This document shows, piece by piece, positions 8,877 through 18,232 of a DNA stretch of 64,000 bases (within the stretch, counting starts at the first letter, position 1; every line of letters starts with the position of its first letter). The position numbers and the translations under genes were made by a program. The stretch covers positions 62,001-126,000 of the forward strand of contig NZ_VORW01000002.1 of assembly GCF_007997215.1 (NCBI RefSeq), in the 5' to 3' direction. This DNA comes from Algoriphagus aquimarinus (GTDB lineage Bacteria; Bacteroidota; Bacteroidia; Cytophagales; Cyclobacteriaceae). A model generated the notes under the pieces. The model saw only the letters and a list, made by a program, of their open reading frames with translations. It was not told where the DNA came from and did no database searches.

Positions 8877-9623
8877 TTATTCGGATTCTTCTTTTTTCAA
8901 TTCTTCCCAAAGTCGTTTCACTTGCAAATCGCCGTAGCCATAAATTGCATATTTTATGTGAAATGCTCTGAAAATTTTCCCAAAATCATCTGTTTCCAAT
9001 TGAGCTGCAATTTCTTTCAATGCTTCTTTTGGTTTGCCAAGGTACTCTCCATGAGGAATGGAATCTTTCCATGCTTGTACAGCTGGAAGTAGAAAAGGTA
9101 GCTCAGGACTGACCTGCTTAGAAAGCGTAAGTGCTTCGGAAATGTCTGGTCTTTCATATAGCTCCCACATATGACTTAAAATGTGCTTTTCGTTTGCGGT
9201 TAGCAATTTGGCATCTCTAAATGCTTGCTCCAGTTGCAACTCGTTCATTCCTCCAAAACCTTCGATTAAATCAGTGGTAGGAGATATCAGGTATACCGAG
9301 CCCGTATGCTTTTCCATCAAATGCATCACAAACCATAAATTCACCTGACAAAAAAGATCATGCTCAAACCAGAGATAGACTTTTGTCTCATGTGAGGCAG
9401 TTAGGATTTTTTTAAACTCAGGGACTACTTTGGTGTAATAATTCTCATCAGAAGCAGTAGGGTAAGTTGTAGTGAGGTACTTATCCCGAATCACATAAAG
9501 CTCTTCGATAGAGTCAGCATCTACTGGACCATCCACTAGGCATTCCTTCGCGACTGCAATTTCGCCGGGGATGCTTGCTGGAAATGAAGATGCCAACGAA
9601 TCACCATTTAAAACATGTAGCAT
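8877..9623 (-). CDS. DUF1835 domain-containing protein
   Basis: 248 residues, starting MLHVLNGDSLASSF. The family opens with this V-L-N-G-D-S-L motif and continues with GEIAVAKECLVDGPV and VYLWFEHDLFCQVNLW, all seen here. The function of the family is not established. No signal peptide or membrane segment is present. The stop of the DUF1801 pseudogene is one base before its ATG, so the two were once an operon. Confidence 0.85.
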   Translation of the reverse strand: MLHVLNGDSLASSFPASIPGEIAVAKECLVDGPVDADSIEELYVIRDKYLTTTYPTASDENYYTKVVPEFKKILTASHETKVYLWFEHDLFCQVNLWFVMHLMEKHTGSVYLISPTTDLIEGFGGMNELQLEQAFRDAKLLTANEKHILSHMWELYERPDISEALTLSKQVSPELPFLLPAVQAWKDSIPHGEYLGKPKEALKEIAAQLETDDFGKIFRAFHIKYAIYGYGDLQVKRLWEELKKEESE

Positions 9624-9624
9624 A

Positions 9625-10041
9625 TTAGTGTTGTGGGTTATTAGTTCGGACTAAATTTATGGAAGTTCGGATCATTTCCCTAAAAACACCTTCATCAACA
9701 TCAGAGAATTTGTGGATATAGAGACATCCTTTTGATTTTTTATGTTTACCCAATTTCGCTAGAAAAGGTTACAGATCTGCCTCTCCTAACATAATGTAGA
9801 TAGATAAAGATTGTTTCCTAGGGGAATAGCCTACGGGAGGTCAGTCTATTTCTTTGCCTGAATTGTATTTGAAGCTACCAAAACCAATGATACTTGATCC
9901 CCACATGACTGGTTCTTCACAAGTTTCCTCTTTGAAAAGTTGTAAAAGCTTCAGCCCATCAGCTTTTCGGAGAGGATGTTCTATTGCGTTAAGAAAGTCT
10001 TCAACTGATTCATCTGTTGCTTTGGTTTTTGGTCCTGACAT
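9625..10041 (-). pseudogene. DUF1801 protein gene with two in-frame stop codons
   Basis: The frame starts at 10041 with MSGPKTKATDESVEDFL and reads PVMWGSSIIGFGSFKYNSG, a good DUF1801 N-terminus. It stops after 66 residues at TGA 9841-9843, exactly where relatives have the Trp of SGxExDW. The same frame continues with GYSPRKQSLSIYIM, meets a TAA at 9769-9771, and resumes with FLAKLGKHKKSKGCLYIHKF and SDVDEGVFREMI to a stop at 9625. Full reconstructed length is about 138 residues, the family norm. Decay is by two nonsense changes without a frameshift, so it is recent. Confidence 0.85.
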
Positions 10042-10245
10042 AGTAGCTGAATTTACGGTTTTGTAGCTTTAGGTTAAAAATTAAGTCAATAAGTAGCCTT
10101 TTCCTGTACAGATGGTAAATCTCCCTTTTATTTTTTCTGATTTATTCAATAAGTTGTAGTTTAAATGGTTTTTTCGCCTTTCATCTTAATCTAAATGTGC
10201 TCCTGAAAAGTTTGTGGTATTTTTCATTGACCAAAATATAATATA

Positions 10246-12681
10246 ATGAAATTAAGAGCTTCAATAATCTTTGTGTTAGTTGTTCTACTCGGTTTTTTTG
10301 GGTTTGAAGTAACGGCACAAAATACTTATCAAACGCCTCCAAAATCCATTGCTGATTTAGTAAATGCACCAAGTACACCTTCTGTAAGGTTTAGTAAAAA
10401 TGGTGATTGGATGATCCTGATGGAGAGGTCGGACAATCCAAGTATTGAAGTTCTCTCTGAGCCTGAATTGAGAATTGCTGGTATGAGAATCAATCCTGCT
10501 ACTTCAGGGCCTAGCCGTCAGATAGGTGTAGAGAATATCAAAATCAAAAAAACTCAAACAGGCGAAGAGATTCAGATTTCGGGATTGCCTGCTCAGCCTA
10601 ATATGGGCGACTTTAGATTTTCGCATGACGAGAAGTATATGGTTTTTACTCAGACAGAGTCTGATGGAATTAGTCTTTGGATAGTTGATTTGAGCTCTAA
10701 TTCAGCTAAAAAACTGACCGATAAAATAATTAATGATGTTTATGGGAATTCTGTGCTTTGGACTCCGGGTAATAAACTGCTTGTGAAAGCTGTGAATCCA
10801 ACTCGAGGTGCTATTCCAATAAGGCCAGCCGCTCCTGCAGGACCTATTATACAAGAAACTACTGGCGATGCAGCGCCTAGCAGAACGTATCAAGACCTGC
10901 TAGAGAATCCATACGATGAAACACTCTTTGCTTATTTCATGGACTCGCAATTGATGGAAGTAGATTTGGATGGAACCAAAAAGCCAGTAGGTTCAGCTGG
11001 GATGATTAAGTCAATAGATTTATCCCCTGACGGAAACTATATAATGGTGGAATTGATCAAAAAGCCATTTTCCTATTTAGTGCCAGCGAGTAGATTTCCA
11101 TATGATGTAGAAATTTGGACAAAAGCTGGCGCGAAAGTTAAAGCATTGGCACAAATCCCCTTGGATGAAAATAGACCAACGGGCTTTGATGCGACAGTGA
11201 CCGGGCCGAGAAGTATCAGTTGGAGGGCCGATAAGCCAGCAGTACTCTATTGGGTAGAAGCACAGGATGGGGGCGATGCTCGTAACGACATGGAAGAGCG
11301 TGAAATTGTATACACATTGGCAGCTCCGTTTGCAGGAACAAAGCAAAAACTAGCTACTTCGGCGTATAGATTTGCTGGGATTGATTGGTCAGACGATTCG
11401 TTCGCCATCATGAGTGAGCGTTGGTCTAGAAGTAGAAAGGATATGCGATCAGTAATAAACCCTTCTAAACCTTCTCAGCCCAAGCAAGTAATTATCGAAC
11501 GTTCTTCGGATGATTTGTACAATGATCCAGGTGATCCAGTAATGGTAGAAAATGAATTCGGAGAAAATGTGTTGCTGAGAAAAGGTGATTTAGTATATAT
11601 GACTAGTCCAGGTGGTTCTTCTGAAGGAGATATGCCATACTTATCTACGTTCAATACAAAGACGAAGGAAGAGGATATTTTATGGAGGTCAAAGGCGCCT
11701 TTCTATGAGCGTGTGTCAAAAGTCTTAAATGATGATGCTTCGGAGTTTATTACGATCAAAGAAAGCACAGATATTCAGCCGAATTATTGGTTGGTAAATA
11801 CTAAGAAAAGAATAGCGCCTCAGCAACTTACTAATTTTGATAATCCTTCTGAATCCATTAAGGGCATTCAAAAGCAATTGGTTACTTATAAGCGAAAGGA
11901 TGGTTTGACACTTTCGGCGGTGATTTATACTCCTGAAGGTTTTGAAGCAGGTAAAGACGCACCTTTACCAGTTTTGATGTGGGCGTATCCTCGGGAATAT
12001 AAGTCAAAAGAGGTGGCATCGCAGGTTAGAGGATCGCAGTATTCATTTACTCGTGTGAGTTCCGGGTCTCCTCTTTTCTGGGTTACGCGTGGATATGCGA
12101 TTATGGATAGAACTGAAATGCCAATCGTTGGTGAAGGTGATAAAGAGCCTAATGATTACTTTATCGATCAGCTTGTTGCAAATGCTGAAGCCGCTATAGA
12201 CGAAATAGTGAATCTAGGGATTGGCGATAGAGATAGAATCGCTGTTGGTGGTCACTCCTATGGTGCATTTATGACTGCAAATCTTCTTTCACATACTAAC
12301 TTATTTGCAGCTGGAATTGCTAGGAGTGGCGCATATAATAGGACTTTGACCCCTTTTGGCTTCCAATATGAGCAAAGAACCTATTGGGAAGCTCCAGAGG
12401 TTTACTTCAATATGTCTCCATTCTCTTTTGCGCATAAAGTAGAAACTCCGATTTTACTTATTCATGGACAGGCAGATAATAACTCGGGTACCTTCCCAAT
12501 TCAGTCAGAGCGTTATTACAATGCATTGAAAGGTCATGGAGCAACAGCAAGATTAGTTTTCTTACCAAATGAAAGCCATGGGTATTCTGCAAAAGAGTCT
12601 ATTAACCATATGTTGTGGGAAATGGATACTTGGTTAGAGAAATATGTGAAGAATAAAAATGAGATAGAACGGACCAAATAA
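10246..12681 (+). CDS. Secreted S9 family peptidase (prolyl oligopeptidase fold, glutamyl-endopeptidase-like)
   Basis: 811 residues with a signal peptide (about 1-24, ending FEVTAQ). A beta-propeller region fills the first 500 residues (VRFSKNGDWMILMERSD, FRFSHDEKYMVFTQ). The C-terminal alpha/beta-hydrolase has the serine in GGHSYGAFMTANLL near 670, the acid in HGQADNNSG near 744 and the histidine in NESHGYSAKES near 778. The long N-terminal form resembles S9D glutamyl endopeptidases. It precedes a SusC/SusD pair but has its own terminator. It likely cleaves peptides in the periplasm or at the surface. Confidence 0.9.
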   Translation: MKLRASIIFVLVVLLGFFGFEVTAQNTYQTPPKSIADLVNAPSTPSVRFSKNGDWMILMERSDNPSIEVLSEPELRIAGMRINPATSGPSRQIGVENIKIKKTQTGEEIQISGLPAQPNMGDFRFSHDEKYMVFTQTESDGISLWIVDLSSNSAKKLTDKIINDVYGNSVLWTPGNKLLVKAVNPTRGAIPIRPAAPAGPIIQETTGDAAPSRTYQDLLENPYDETLFAYFMDSQLMEVDLDGTKKPVGSAGMIKSIDLSPDGNYIMVELIKKPFSYLVPASRFPYDVEIWTKAGAKVKALAQIPLDENRPTGFDATVTGPRSISWRADKPAVLYWVEAQDGGDARNDMEEREIVYTLAAPFAGTKQKLATSAYRFAGIDWSDDSFAIMSERWSRSRKDMRSVINPSKPSQPKQVIIERSSDDLYNDPGDPVMVENEFGENVLLRKGDLVYMTSPGGSSEGDMPYLSTFNTKTKEEDILWRSKAPFYERVSKVLNDDASEFITIKESTDIQPNYWLVNTKKRIAPQQLTNFDNPSESIKGIQKQLVTYKRKDGLTLSAVIYTPEGFEAGKDAPLPVLMWAYPREYKSKEVASQVRGSQYSFTRVSSGSPLFWVTRGYAIMDRTEMPIVGEGDKEPNDYFIDQLVANAEAAIDEIVNLGIGDRDRIAVGGHSYGAFMTANLLSHTNLFAAGIARSGAYNRTLTPFGFQYEQRTYWEAPEVYFNMSPFSFAHKVETPILLIHGQADNNSGTFPIQSERYYNALKGHGATARLVFLPNESHGYSAKESINHMLWEMDTWLEKYVKNKNEIERTK

Positions 12682-12700
12682 TTACCCCTTCTATTAGTGA

Positions 12701-12738
12701 AAACCCTTCTTGAAATATGTTTTAGGAAGGGTTTTTTT
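12701..12738 (+). terminator. Rho-independent terminator after the S9 peptidase
   Basis: AAACCCTTC (12701-12709) pairs with GAAGGGTTT (12726-12734) and is followed by a T run. It separates the peptidase from the SusC gene. Confidence 0.85.
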
Positions 12739-12823
12739 AATTTATATCCATTGTCCAGCTGAATATGGTTTTATGTTTTATTCGTTGTACACGATTTTTT
12801 ACGTTCATTTTTTATTTAAACGG

Positions 12824-12856
12824 CTTGCTCATTTTATGTATATCAGGTTATTTTTG
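12824..12856 (+). promoter_or_regulatory. Bacteroidetes-type promoter upstream of the first susC-like gene
   Basis: A CTTG box at 12824-12827 lies 21 bases before TATTTTTG (12849-12856), a full match to TAnnTTTG. The next gene starts at 13106, so the transcript would have a leader of roughly 240 bases. The interval 12857-13105 holds no convincing gene; a 64-codon frame at 12765-12959 looks spurious. Confidence 0.5.
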
Positions 12857-13105
12857 CACAATGATTCAAAACAATAATGAATTGTATCAAGTTTCCTGTT
12901 TAAAATACCAGGGAAAAAAATTCAAAATGTGTAAAAATTTGAAAAAACAGTTTTTATAGCATTTCGAGAAAAGAGTTGACTTTTACGATTTTCCCAAAAT
13001 CATTTTTTCGCCTGTCAATATAAGAGTTCAGTTTCAGTCAAGTGATAATTTACAATTAAGCAGTCAACGAAGGCTGTGATTTATGTTAACCTTTAATTAA
13101 AATTT

Positions 13106-16100
13106 ATGAAAAAAACTTTACTTAGTTTACTCCTGGGGTTGCTAGTAAGTGTTTCAGCTTTTGCTCAAAGCAGAACTGTAACAGGAAAACTAGTATCAGC
13201 CCAAGATCCAGAAGGACTCATAGGAGTCAGTGTTTTGGTAAAGGGTACTACCATTGGTGCAGTATCTGATCTTGATGGTACTTATTCCATAGATGTACCA
13301 GCAGGGGGAACCACTTTGGTGTTTAGTTACATTGGCTTTCGTTCCCATGAAGAAATAATAGGGAATAGATCTGTCGTGAATGTGACTATGGAGACAGATT
13401 TACAGAATCTAGATGAAGTGATCATTGTTGCTTATGGTACAGCAGATAAAGGCAACTTTACCGGATCGGCTGTTTCTTTGAAAGGTGATCAGATAGCTAA
13501 TCGTCCTATTAACAACGTTGCTAATGCAATAGAGGGGCAGTCTCCGGGTGTCATTACTACTTCGGCATCAGGTCAGCCAGGATCAACCCCTGATATTAGA
13601 ATTAGAGGCGTCGGATCAGTAAACGCATCCAGTTCTCCACTATATGTAGTAGATGGTGTTCCTTATGATGCAGCTATTTCAAACTTGAATCCTGAGGATA
13701 TTGAAGATATGACTATCCTTAAAGATGCATCTTCTACTGCATTGTATGGTTCAAGAGCTGCAAATGGTGTGATTATGATCACTACTAAAAGAGGTAAAAA
13801 GAACAAGCCCAACTTTACTTTCAGAGTACAGCAAGGTACAGCAAGCAGAGCACTTCCTGAATATGATCGAGTTAATGCTGATCAGTATTATCCTTTAGTT
13901 TGGGAATCATTGAGAAACAGTCAGCTAACTGGCGGAAAAGATCTTGCAATTGCAAACACCTATGCATCGGAAAACCTGATTGGTGTATTGGGGTACAATG
14001 TGTATAATGTTCCAGACAATCAGATTGTAGGTACAGATGGTACGTTGAATTCTTCCGCAGTTAACAATTTCCAAAGCTTAGATTGGTTTGATGATATTGT
14101 GGAAAAAGGAGGTAGGTCTGAATACAATATGACCTATAGTGGTGGATCAGGTAAAACTGATTATTTCGCTTCTGTTGGTTATTTGGATGAGAAAGGATTT
14201 ATCATCAATTCAGATTTCCAAAGATTTACTGGTCGTCTGAATATTAATACACAGGCTACAGATTGGTTCAAAACAGGCGTGAATCTTTCGGCTACAATGA
14301 GTGAAGGCAACAATGCTAGAACTGGTGGAAGCACGAATTATGTGAACCCAATGTTCTTCGCAAGAAATATGGGTCCTATTTATCCTGTATATGCACAAAC
14401 ACCTCAGACAGGTGGTTATATTTTGGATGAATTTGGAGGAAGAGTTTTTGATACAGGTGATTTAATTGGAATGGGCCTTCCAAGAAGAGGAACTGGTGGA
14501 TCTCCAGGACGCCATGCGTATCAGGAAGCCTTGCTAAACGTTGATAAATTTGACAGAGACGTGATGTCAGCTCGTGCTTTTGCTGAAGTTACTTTCCTAA
14601 AGAACTTTGCTTTGAGAACGAACATTGCCACTGATGTAACTTCTTACCTAGATATAGGTTATGACAACCCAATCGTAGGTGATGGAGCTCCAGCTGGGCG
14701 TACCAATCGTGCCAACTCTCGAATAAATTCATATACTTTCAACCAGTTGTTGACTTATACGAATACGTTTAAAGAGAAACATTTTGTTGAGGTTTTGGTA
14801 GGTCATGAGAACTACGACTACAAATTAAACTTTCAGTCGCTTGCTAAGCAGGATCAAATCTTGGCTGGTAATATCGAGCCAGGCAACTTTGTGACTATTA
14901 GCTCTGCAAATGGTAGAATAGATAGAGATAGAATTGAATCTGTTTTCTCAAGAGTGAATTACGTTTTCGATGACAAGTACTCAATATCTGGATCATACAG
15001 AGCGGATGGTTCATCAAGATTCTATCAAGATGTAAGATGGGGTACTTTCTTTTCTGCTGGTGCTGCTTGGAATATTGATAAGGAATCTTTCTTTGATGTT
15101 GAGTTCTTTGATATGTTGAAGTTGAGAGCTTCCTACGGAGAGGTAGGTAATAATAATTTGCAGCAAAATGGTAATACGTTGTTTTATCCATGGCAGGCAC
15201 TTTATGACTTAGGTTATAATAACGCTTCTGAACCAGGTATTTTGCAGGCAAGCCTTGCCTCAGAGGATCTTGAGTGGGAGTCCAATAATACATACGATAT
15301 AGGATTGGATTTTGCGTTTGGTCGCAGGTTTTCTGGTACTTTGGAATACTATAATAGAGAATCTCAAAACCTACTCTTTGATGTTCCTTTATCATTGACT
15401 ACTGGTCTTTCAAGTAAGTCTCAAAATATTGGTACTCTTTCTAACACGGGTATTGAATTCAGCATCCAAGGAGATATTATTAGAAATAATGATTTCAAAT
15501 GGACTGCAAGCCTTAACGTGTCGACTTTCAAAAATGAATTCAAAAAACTTCCTTTTGAAGAGCAGATCACCGGAACCAAGAAGCTAATGGTAGGTAAATC
15601 AATCTATGACTACTGGTTGAGAGAATGGATGGGAGTAGATTCTGCAACAGGAGAAGGTCTTTATAGAGCTGAGGAATATGCTGAAAATGATGCTACTACC
15701 AGAATTGTAGGTCAGGATACTGTGACTACTCGTCAGAATAATGCTAAATATCACTACGCTGGAACTTCAATTCCTGATTTCTTCGGTGGAGTAACTAATA
15801 CGTTCACTTATAAAGGCTTCTCTTTAAATGTATTGGTGTCTTATTCTGTAGGTGGTAAAATCTATGATGGAGTTTATGCAAATTTGATGAGTGCTGATCC
15901 TAATGGAAATGCGCTATCTACGGATGTACTAAATAGATGGCAAAATCCTGGTGATATCACAGATGTTCCAAAAATGGATGTTACTGGTGCTGCACAAACA
16001 AATGCTGCATCTGATAGATGGTTAATTGATGGTTCATACCTCAACTTAAGATCAGTAAATCTGAGCTATACCTTGCCTAAGTCTTTATTGCAGAGAATTA

Positions 16101-16255
16101 GCGTAGCGGGTGCTAGTATATATGTAGCAGGAGAAAATCTAGGATGGATGTCTAAAAGACAAGGAATGTATGTGTCAGGTAATTTTGCCGGTACTACATC
16201 CAATACCTACACTCCAGCAAGAACCTTTACGGTTGGTCTTAATGTCAACCTATAA
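13106..16255 (+). CDS. SusC/RagA family TonB-linked outer-membrane protein
   Basis: 1049 residues. A signal peptide (to about 20, VSAFAQ) is followed by a carboxypeptidase-like regulatory domain (about 24-107, VTGKLVSAQDPEGLIGVSVL). Then come a TonB box region (LDEVIIVAYGT), the plug (IRIRGVGSVNASSSPLYVVD, TILKDASSTALYGSRAANG) and a beta-barrel ending in PARTFTVGLNVNL. Such proteins form the TonB-driven channel beneath a SusD lid. The SusD partner starts 12 bases downstream. No STN domain is present, so there is no direct anti-sigma signalling. Confidence 0.95.
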   Translation: MKKTLLSLLLGLLVSVSAFAQSRTVTGKLVSAQDPEGLIGVSVLVKGTTIGAVSDLDGTYSIDVPAGGTTLVFSYIGFRSHEEIIGNRSVVNVTMETDLQNLDEVIIVAYGTADKGNFTGSAVSLKGDQIANRPINNVANAIEGQSPGVITTSASGQPGSTPDIRIRGVGSVNASSSPLYVVDGVPYDAAISNLNPEDIEDMTILKDASSTALYGSRAANGVIMITTKRGKKNKPNFTFRVQQGTASRALPEYDRVNADQYYPLVWESLRNSQLTGGKDLAIANTYASENLIGVLGYNVYNVPDNQIVGTDGTLNSSAVNNFQSLDWFDDIVEKGGRSEYNMTYSGGSGKTDYFASVGYLDEKGFIINSDFQRFTGRLNINTQATDWFKTGVNLSATMSEGNNARTGGSTNYVNPMFFARNMGPIYPVYAQTPQTGGYILDEFGGRVFDTGDLIGMGLPRRGTGGSPGRHAYQEALLNVDKFDRDVMSARAFAEVTFLKNFALRTNIATDVTSYLDIGYDNPIVGDGAPAGRTNRANSRINSYTFNQLLTYTNTFKEKHFVEVLVGHENYDYKLNFQSLAKQDQILAGNIEPGNFVTISSANGRIDRDRIESVFSRVNYVFDDKYSISGSYRADGSSRFYQDVRWGTFFSAGAAWNIDKESFFDVEFFDMLKLRASYGEVGNNNLQQNGNTLFYPWQALYDLGYNNASEPGILQASLASEDLEWESNNTYDIGLDFAFGRRFSGTLEYYNRESQNLLFDVPLSLTTGLSSKSQNIGTLSNTGIEFSIQGDIIRNNDFKWTASLNVSTFKNEFKKLPFEEQITGTKKLMVGKSIYDYWLREWMGVDSATGEGLYRAEEYAENDATTRIVGQDTVTTRQNNAKYHYAGTSIPDFFGGVTNTFTYKGFSLNVLVSYSVGGKIYDGVYANLMSADPNGNALSTDVLNRWQNPGDITDVPKMDVTGAAQTNAASDRWLIDGSYLNLRSVNLSYTLPKSLLQRISVAGASIYVAGENLGWMSKRQGMYVSGNFAGTTSNTYTPARTFTVGLNVNL

Positions 16256-16267
16256 TCTGATATACTT

Positions 16268-17758
16268 ATGAAGAAGATATTTAAATCAATAGTTGTAGTC
16301 GCGCTTTTAATGAATTTTAGCTGCGCAGATGATTACTTGGATACTATTCCAACGGATGCAGTATCTGCATCAGCTGTGTTTACCTCTACTCAAAATGCCA
16401 TGGCGGCTTTGAATGGTATTCATAGAATGTTGCTTTTGAGGTTCGATAGCCAAGGACAAGCTGCGGAAGGTGCAGTGATGATCATGCGAGAAGTATTAGC
16501 GGATGATGTGGTAATGACTACTCAAGGCAACGGCTGGTATGTGTCAATTTGTAGATGGCAAAACCTCAATTTAGAGACTAGTGGCGATTCTCGCTTTGTA
16601 TGGAGATATTATTACAAGATTATTGGTAATGCCAATATGATTTTGCAAGGTATTGATGAGGCAGTAGGTCCTCAGTCTGAGAAGGATGAAATCACTGGTC
16701 AAGCATTAGCTTACAGAGCTTGGGCACATTTCAACTTGGTTCAACTGTATGCTCAGCGCTATGATGCTGCTGGTAGCAATAGCCAATTGGGAGTTCCAAT
16801 AGTAACAGAGCCAATCACAGAAGGTGGTGCAAGAAATACGGTAGAGGAAGTGTATACTCAAATCAATGCGGATCTTGATGCTGCTATTGACTTACTTGAC
16901 GAAAGTAGAAATGCTAAATCTCACTTGAATATAAATGTGGTGAAGGGTATCAAAGCTAGAGTTGCTGCTACTCAGGGCAATTATGGACTTGCTGCTACAC
17001 TTGCAAATGATGCAAGAGAAGGCTATTCACTTATGTCTAAGAGTGCCCTTTACGAAGGCTTCAATAATACTTCTAATGTGGAGTGGATCTGGGGTAGTCG
17101 ACAAGTAGATGATCAGCAAACTTATTTTGCTTCGTTCTTTGCTTACATGTCTCTGAATTTTAGCTCGACTAACATTAGAAACAATCCTAAAGCAATTAAC
17201 AGTACGCTTTATGATATGATTCCTGACACAGATGCTAGAAAAGGTCTTTGGGATCCAAATGCTTCTAAGCCTGCTTTAAGAGATCCTTTCATTGATGAGA
17301 TGACACTTACCAGTTTCTCTAAGAGAGACTACATGAACCGTAAGTTCATTGCTCAGGGTAATGCTTCTTCCGTAGGTGATGTGCCTTACATGAGAGCTGC
17401 AGAAATGATTTTGCTTGAAGCGGAATCTTTAGCTAGATCAGGTAGTGACACTCAAGCAGCAGGAGTTCTTTTTGAACTTGTTTCTGCTAGAGACGATGCC
17501 TATACTTTGTCCACAAATACAGGCCAAGCATTGATCGATGAGATTATGATTCAGAGAAGAATAGAGCTTTGGGGCGAAGGTTTCAGGTTCTATGATTTGA
17601 AGCGTTTGAACTTACCTTTGGATAGAACTGGTGCTAACCATGTGGAATCTGTAATAAACGGTAAATTCACTGAGCCTGCAGGTACTAATAACTGGCAGTG
17701 GTCAATTCCTATTGATGAGTTGAACGCAAATGATAATATGGTTCAAAATCCTTCTTAA
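16268..17758 (+). CDS. SusD/RagB family surface lipoprotein
   Basis: 496 residues. It is a lipoprotein with the lipobox cysteine at residue 19 (ALLMNFSC) and the typical N-terminus ADDYLDTIPTDAVS. TPR-like helices include AYRAWAHFNLVQLYAQRY, and the family C-terminus has RRIELWGEGFRFYDLKRLNLP. SusD proteins act as a hinged lid that captures substrate for SusC. It pairs with the SusC-like gene 12 bases upstream and is followed by a strong terminator, so the operon is just two genes. Confidence 0.95.
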   Translation: MKKIFKSIVVVALLMNFSCADDYLDTIPTDAVSASAVFTSTQNAMAALNGIHRMLLLRFDSQGQAAEGAVMIMREVLADDVVMTTQGNGWYVSICRWQNLNLETSGDSRFVWRYYYKIIGNANMILQGIDEAVGPQSEKDEITGQALAYRAWAHFNLVQLYAQRYDAAGSNSQLGVPIVTEPITEGGARNTVEEVYTQINADLDAAIDLLDESRNAKSHLNINVVKGIKARVAATQGNYGLAATLANDAREGYSLMSKSALYEGFNNTSNVEWIWGSRQVDDQQTYFASFFAYMSLNFSSTNIRNNPKAINSTLYDMIPDTDARKGLWDPNASKPALRDPFIDEMTLTSFSKRDYMNRKFIAQGNASSVGDVPYMRAAEMILLEAESLARSGSDTQAAGVLFELVSARDDAYTLSTNTGQALIDEIMIQRRIELWGEGFRFYDLKRLNLPLDRTGANHVESVINGKFTEPAGTNNWQWSIPIDELNANDNMVQNPS

Positions 17759-17786
17759 TTTGTAATCTTAATTTGGTTTATATCCG

Positions 17787-17818
17787 AAAGCCCGAGGAAA
17801 TTTCTTCGGGCTTTTTTT
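17787..17818 (+). terminator. Rho-independent terminator after the first susCD pair
   Basis: AAAGCCCGA (17787-17795) pairs with TCGGGCTTT (17806-17814), followed by T residues. Confidence 0.88.
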
Positions 17819-17832
17819 GATTTATAGATGTC

Positions 17833-18222
17833 CTAGACTTCGTAAAATTCAATTGGTAACTCATCTGGATCGGCGATAAATGTGAAGCGCTTTCCTGTAA
17901 ATTCATCTATTCTGATAGGTTCTATGATAACTTGATGCTCTTTTAGATGTTCAACGCATTCATCTAAATTTTTCACAGCGAAAGCCAAATGCCTGAGACC
18001 AGCTGCTTCCGGTCTGGAAACTCGCTCTGGCGGAGAAGGAAATGAGAATAACTCAATAACGTAATTTCCATTAAGGCAAAGGTCCAGTTTGTATGAGTCT
18101 CTTTCCTTACGATATACTTCTCTTACGATTTCAAGACCTAGAATTTCAGTATAGAAATTTTTTGAACGGGTATAATCAAAGCATATAATTGCAATGTGAT
18201 GGATGTGTTTTAATTGTAGCAT
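17833..18222 (-). CDS. VOC family protein (glyoxalase-like, YaeR/GloA2 type)
   Basis: 129 residues with the vicinal-oxygen-chelate fold. The strand HIHHIAIICFDYTRSKNFY and FYTEILGLEIV are the first beta-alpha-beta unit. The second unit begins LRHLAFAVKNLDECVEHL and ends FIADPDELPIEFYEV. Candidate metal ligands are the His of HHIAI, a Glu in NYVIELFSF, the His of RHLAF and the terminal Glu in PIEFYEV. The substrate is not known; some relatives handle methylglyoxal adducts. It starts 10 bases after the S9 peptidase stop and belongs to that operon. Confidence 0.82.
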   Translation of the reverse strand: MLQLKHIHHIAIICFDYTRSKNFYTEILGLEIVREVYRKERDSYKLDLCLNGNYVIELFSFPSPPERVSRPEAAGLRHLAFAVKNLDECVEHLKEHQVIIEPIRIDEFTGKRFTFIADPDELPIEFYEV

Positions 18223-18232
18223 TAATTATTGA

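Noticed and set aside
9841-9843. In-frame TGA at a conserved Trp as possible stop-codon recoding or selenocysteine
   Set aside because: A second in-frame stop (TAA, 9769-9771) interrupts the same gene, and other genes here use TGG for Trp and TGA as a stop. Decay is the simpler reading.
12765-12959. 64-codon frame in the susC leader
   Set aside because: Its composition is unlike neighbouring genes, no family is recognisable, and the promoter lies inside it.
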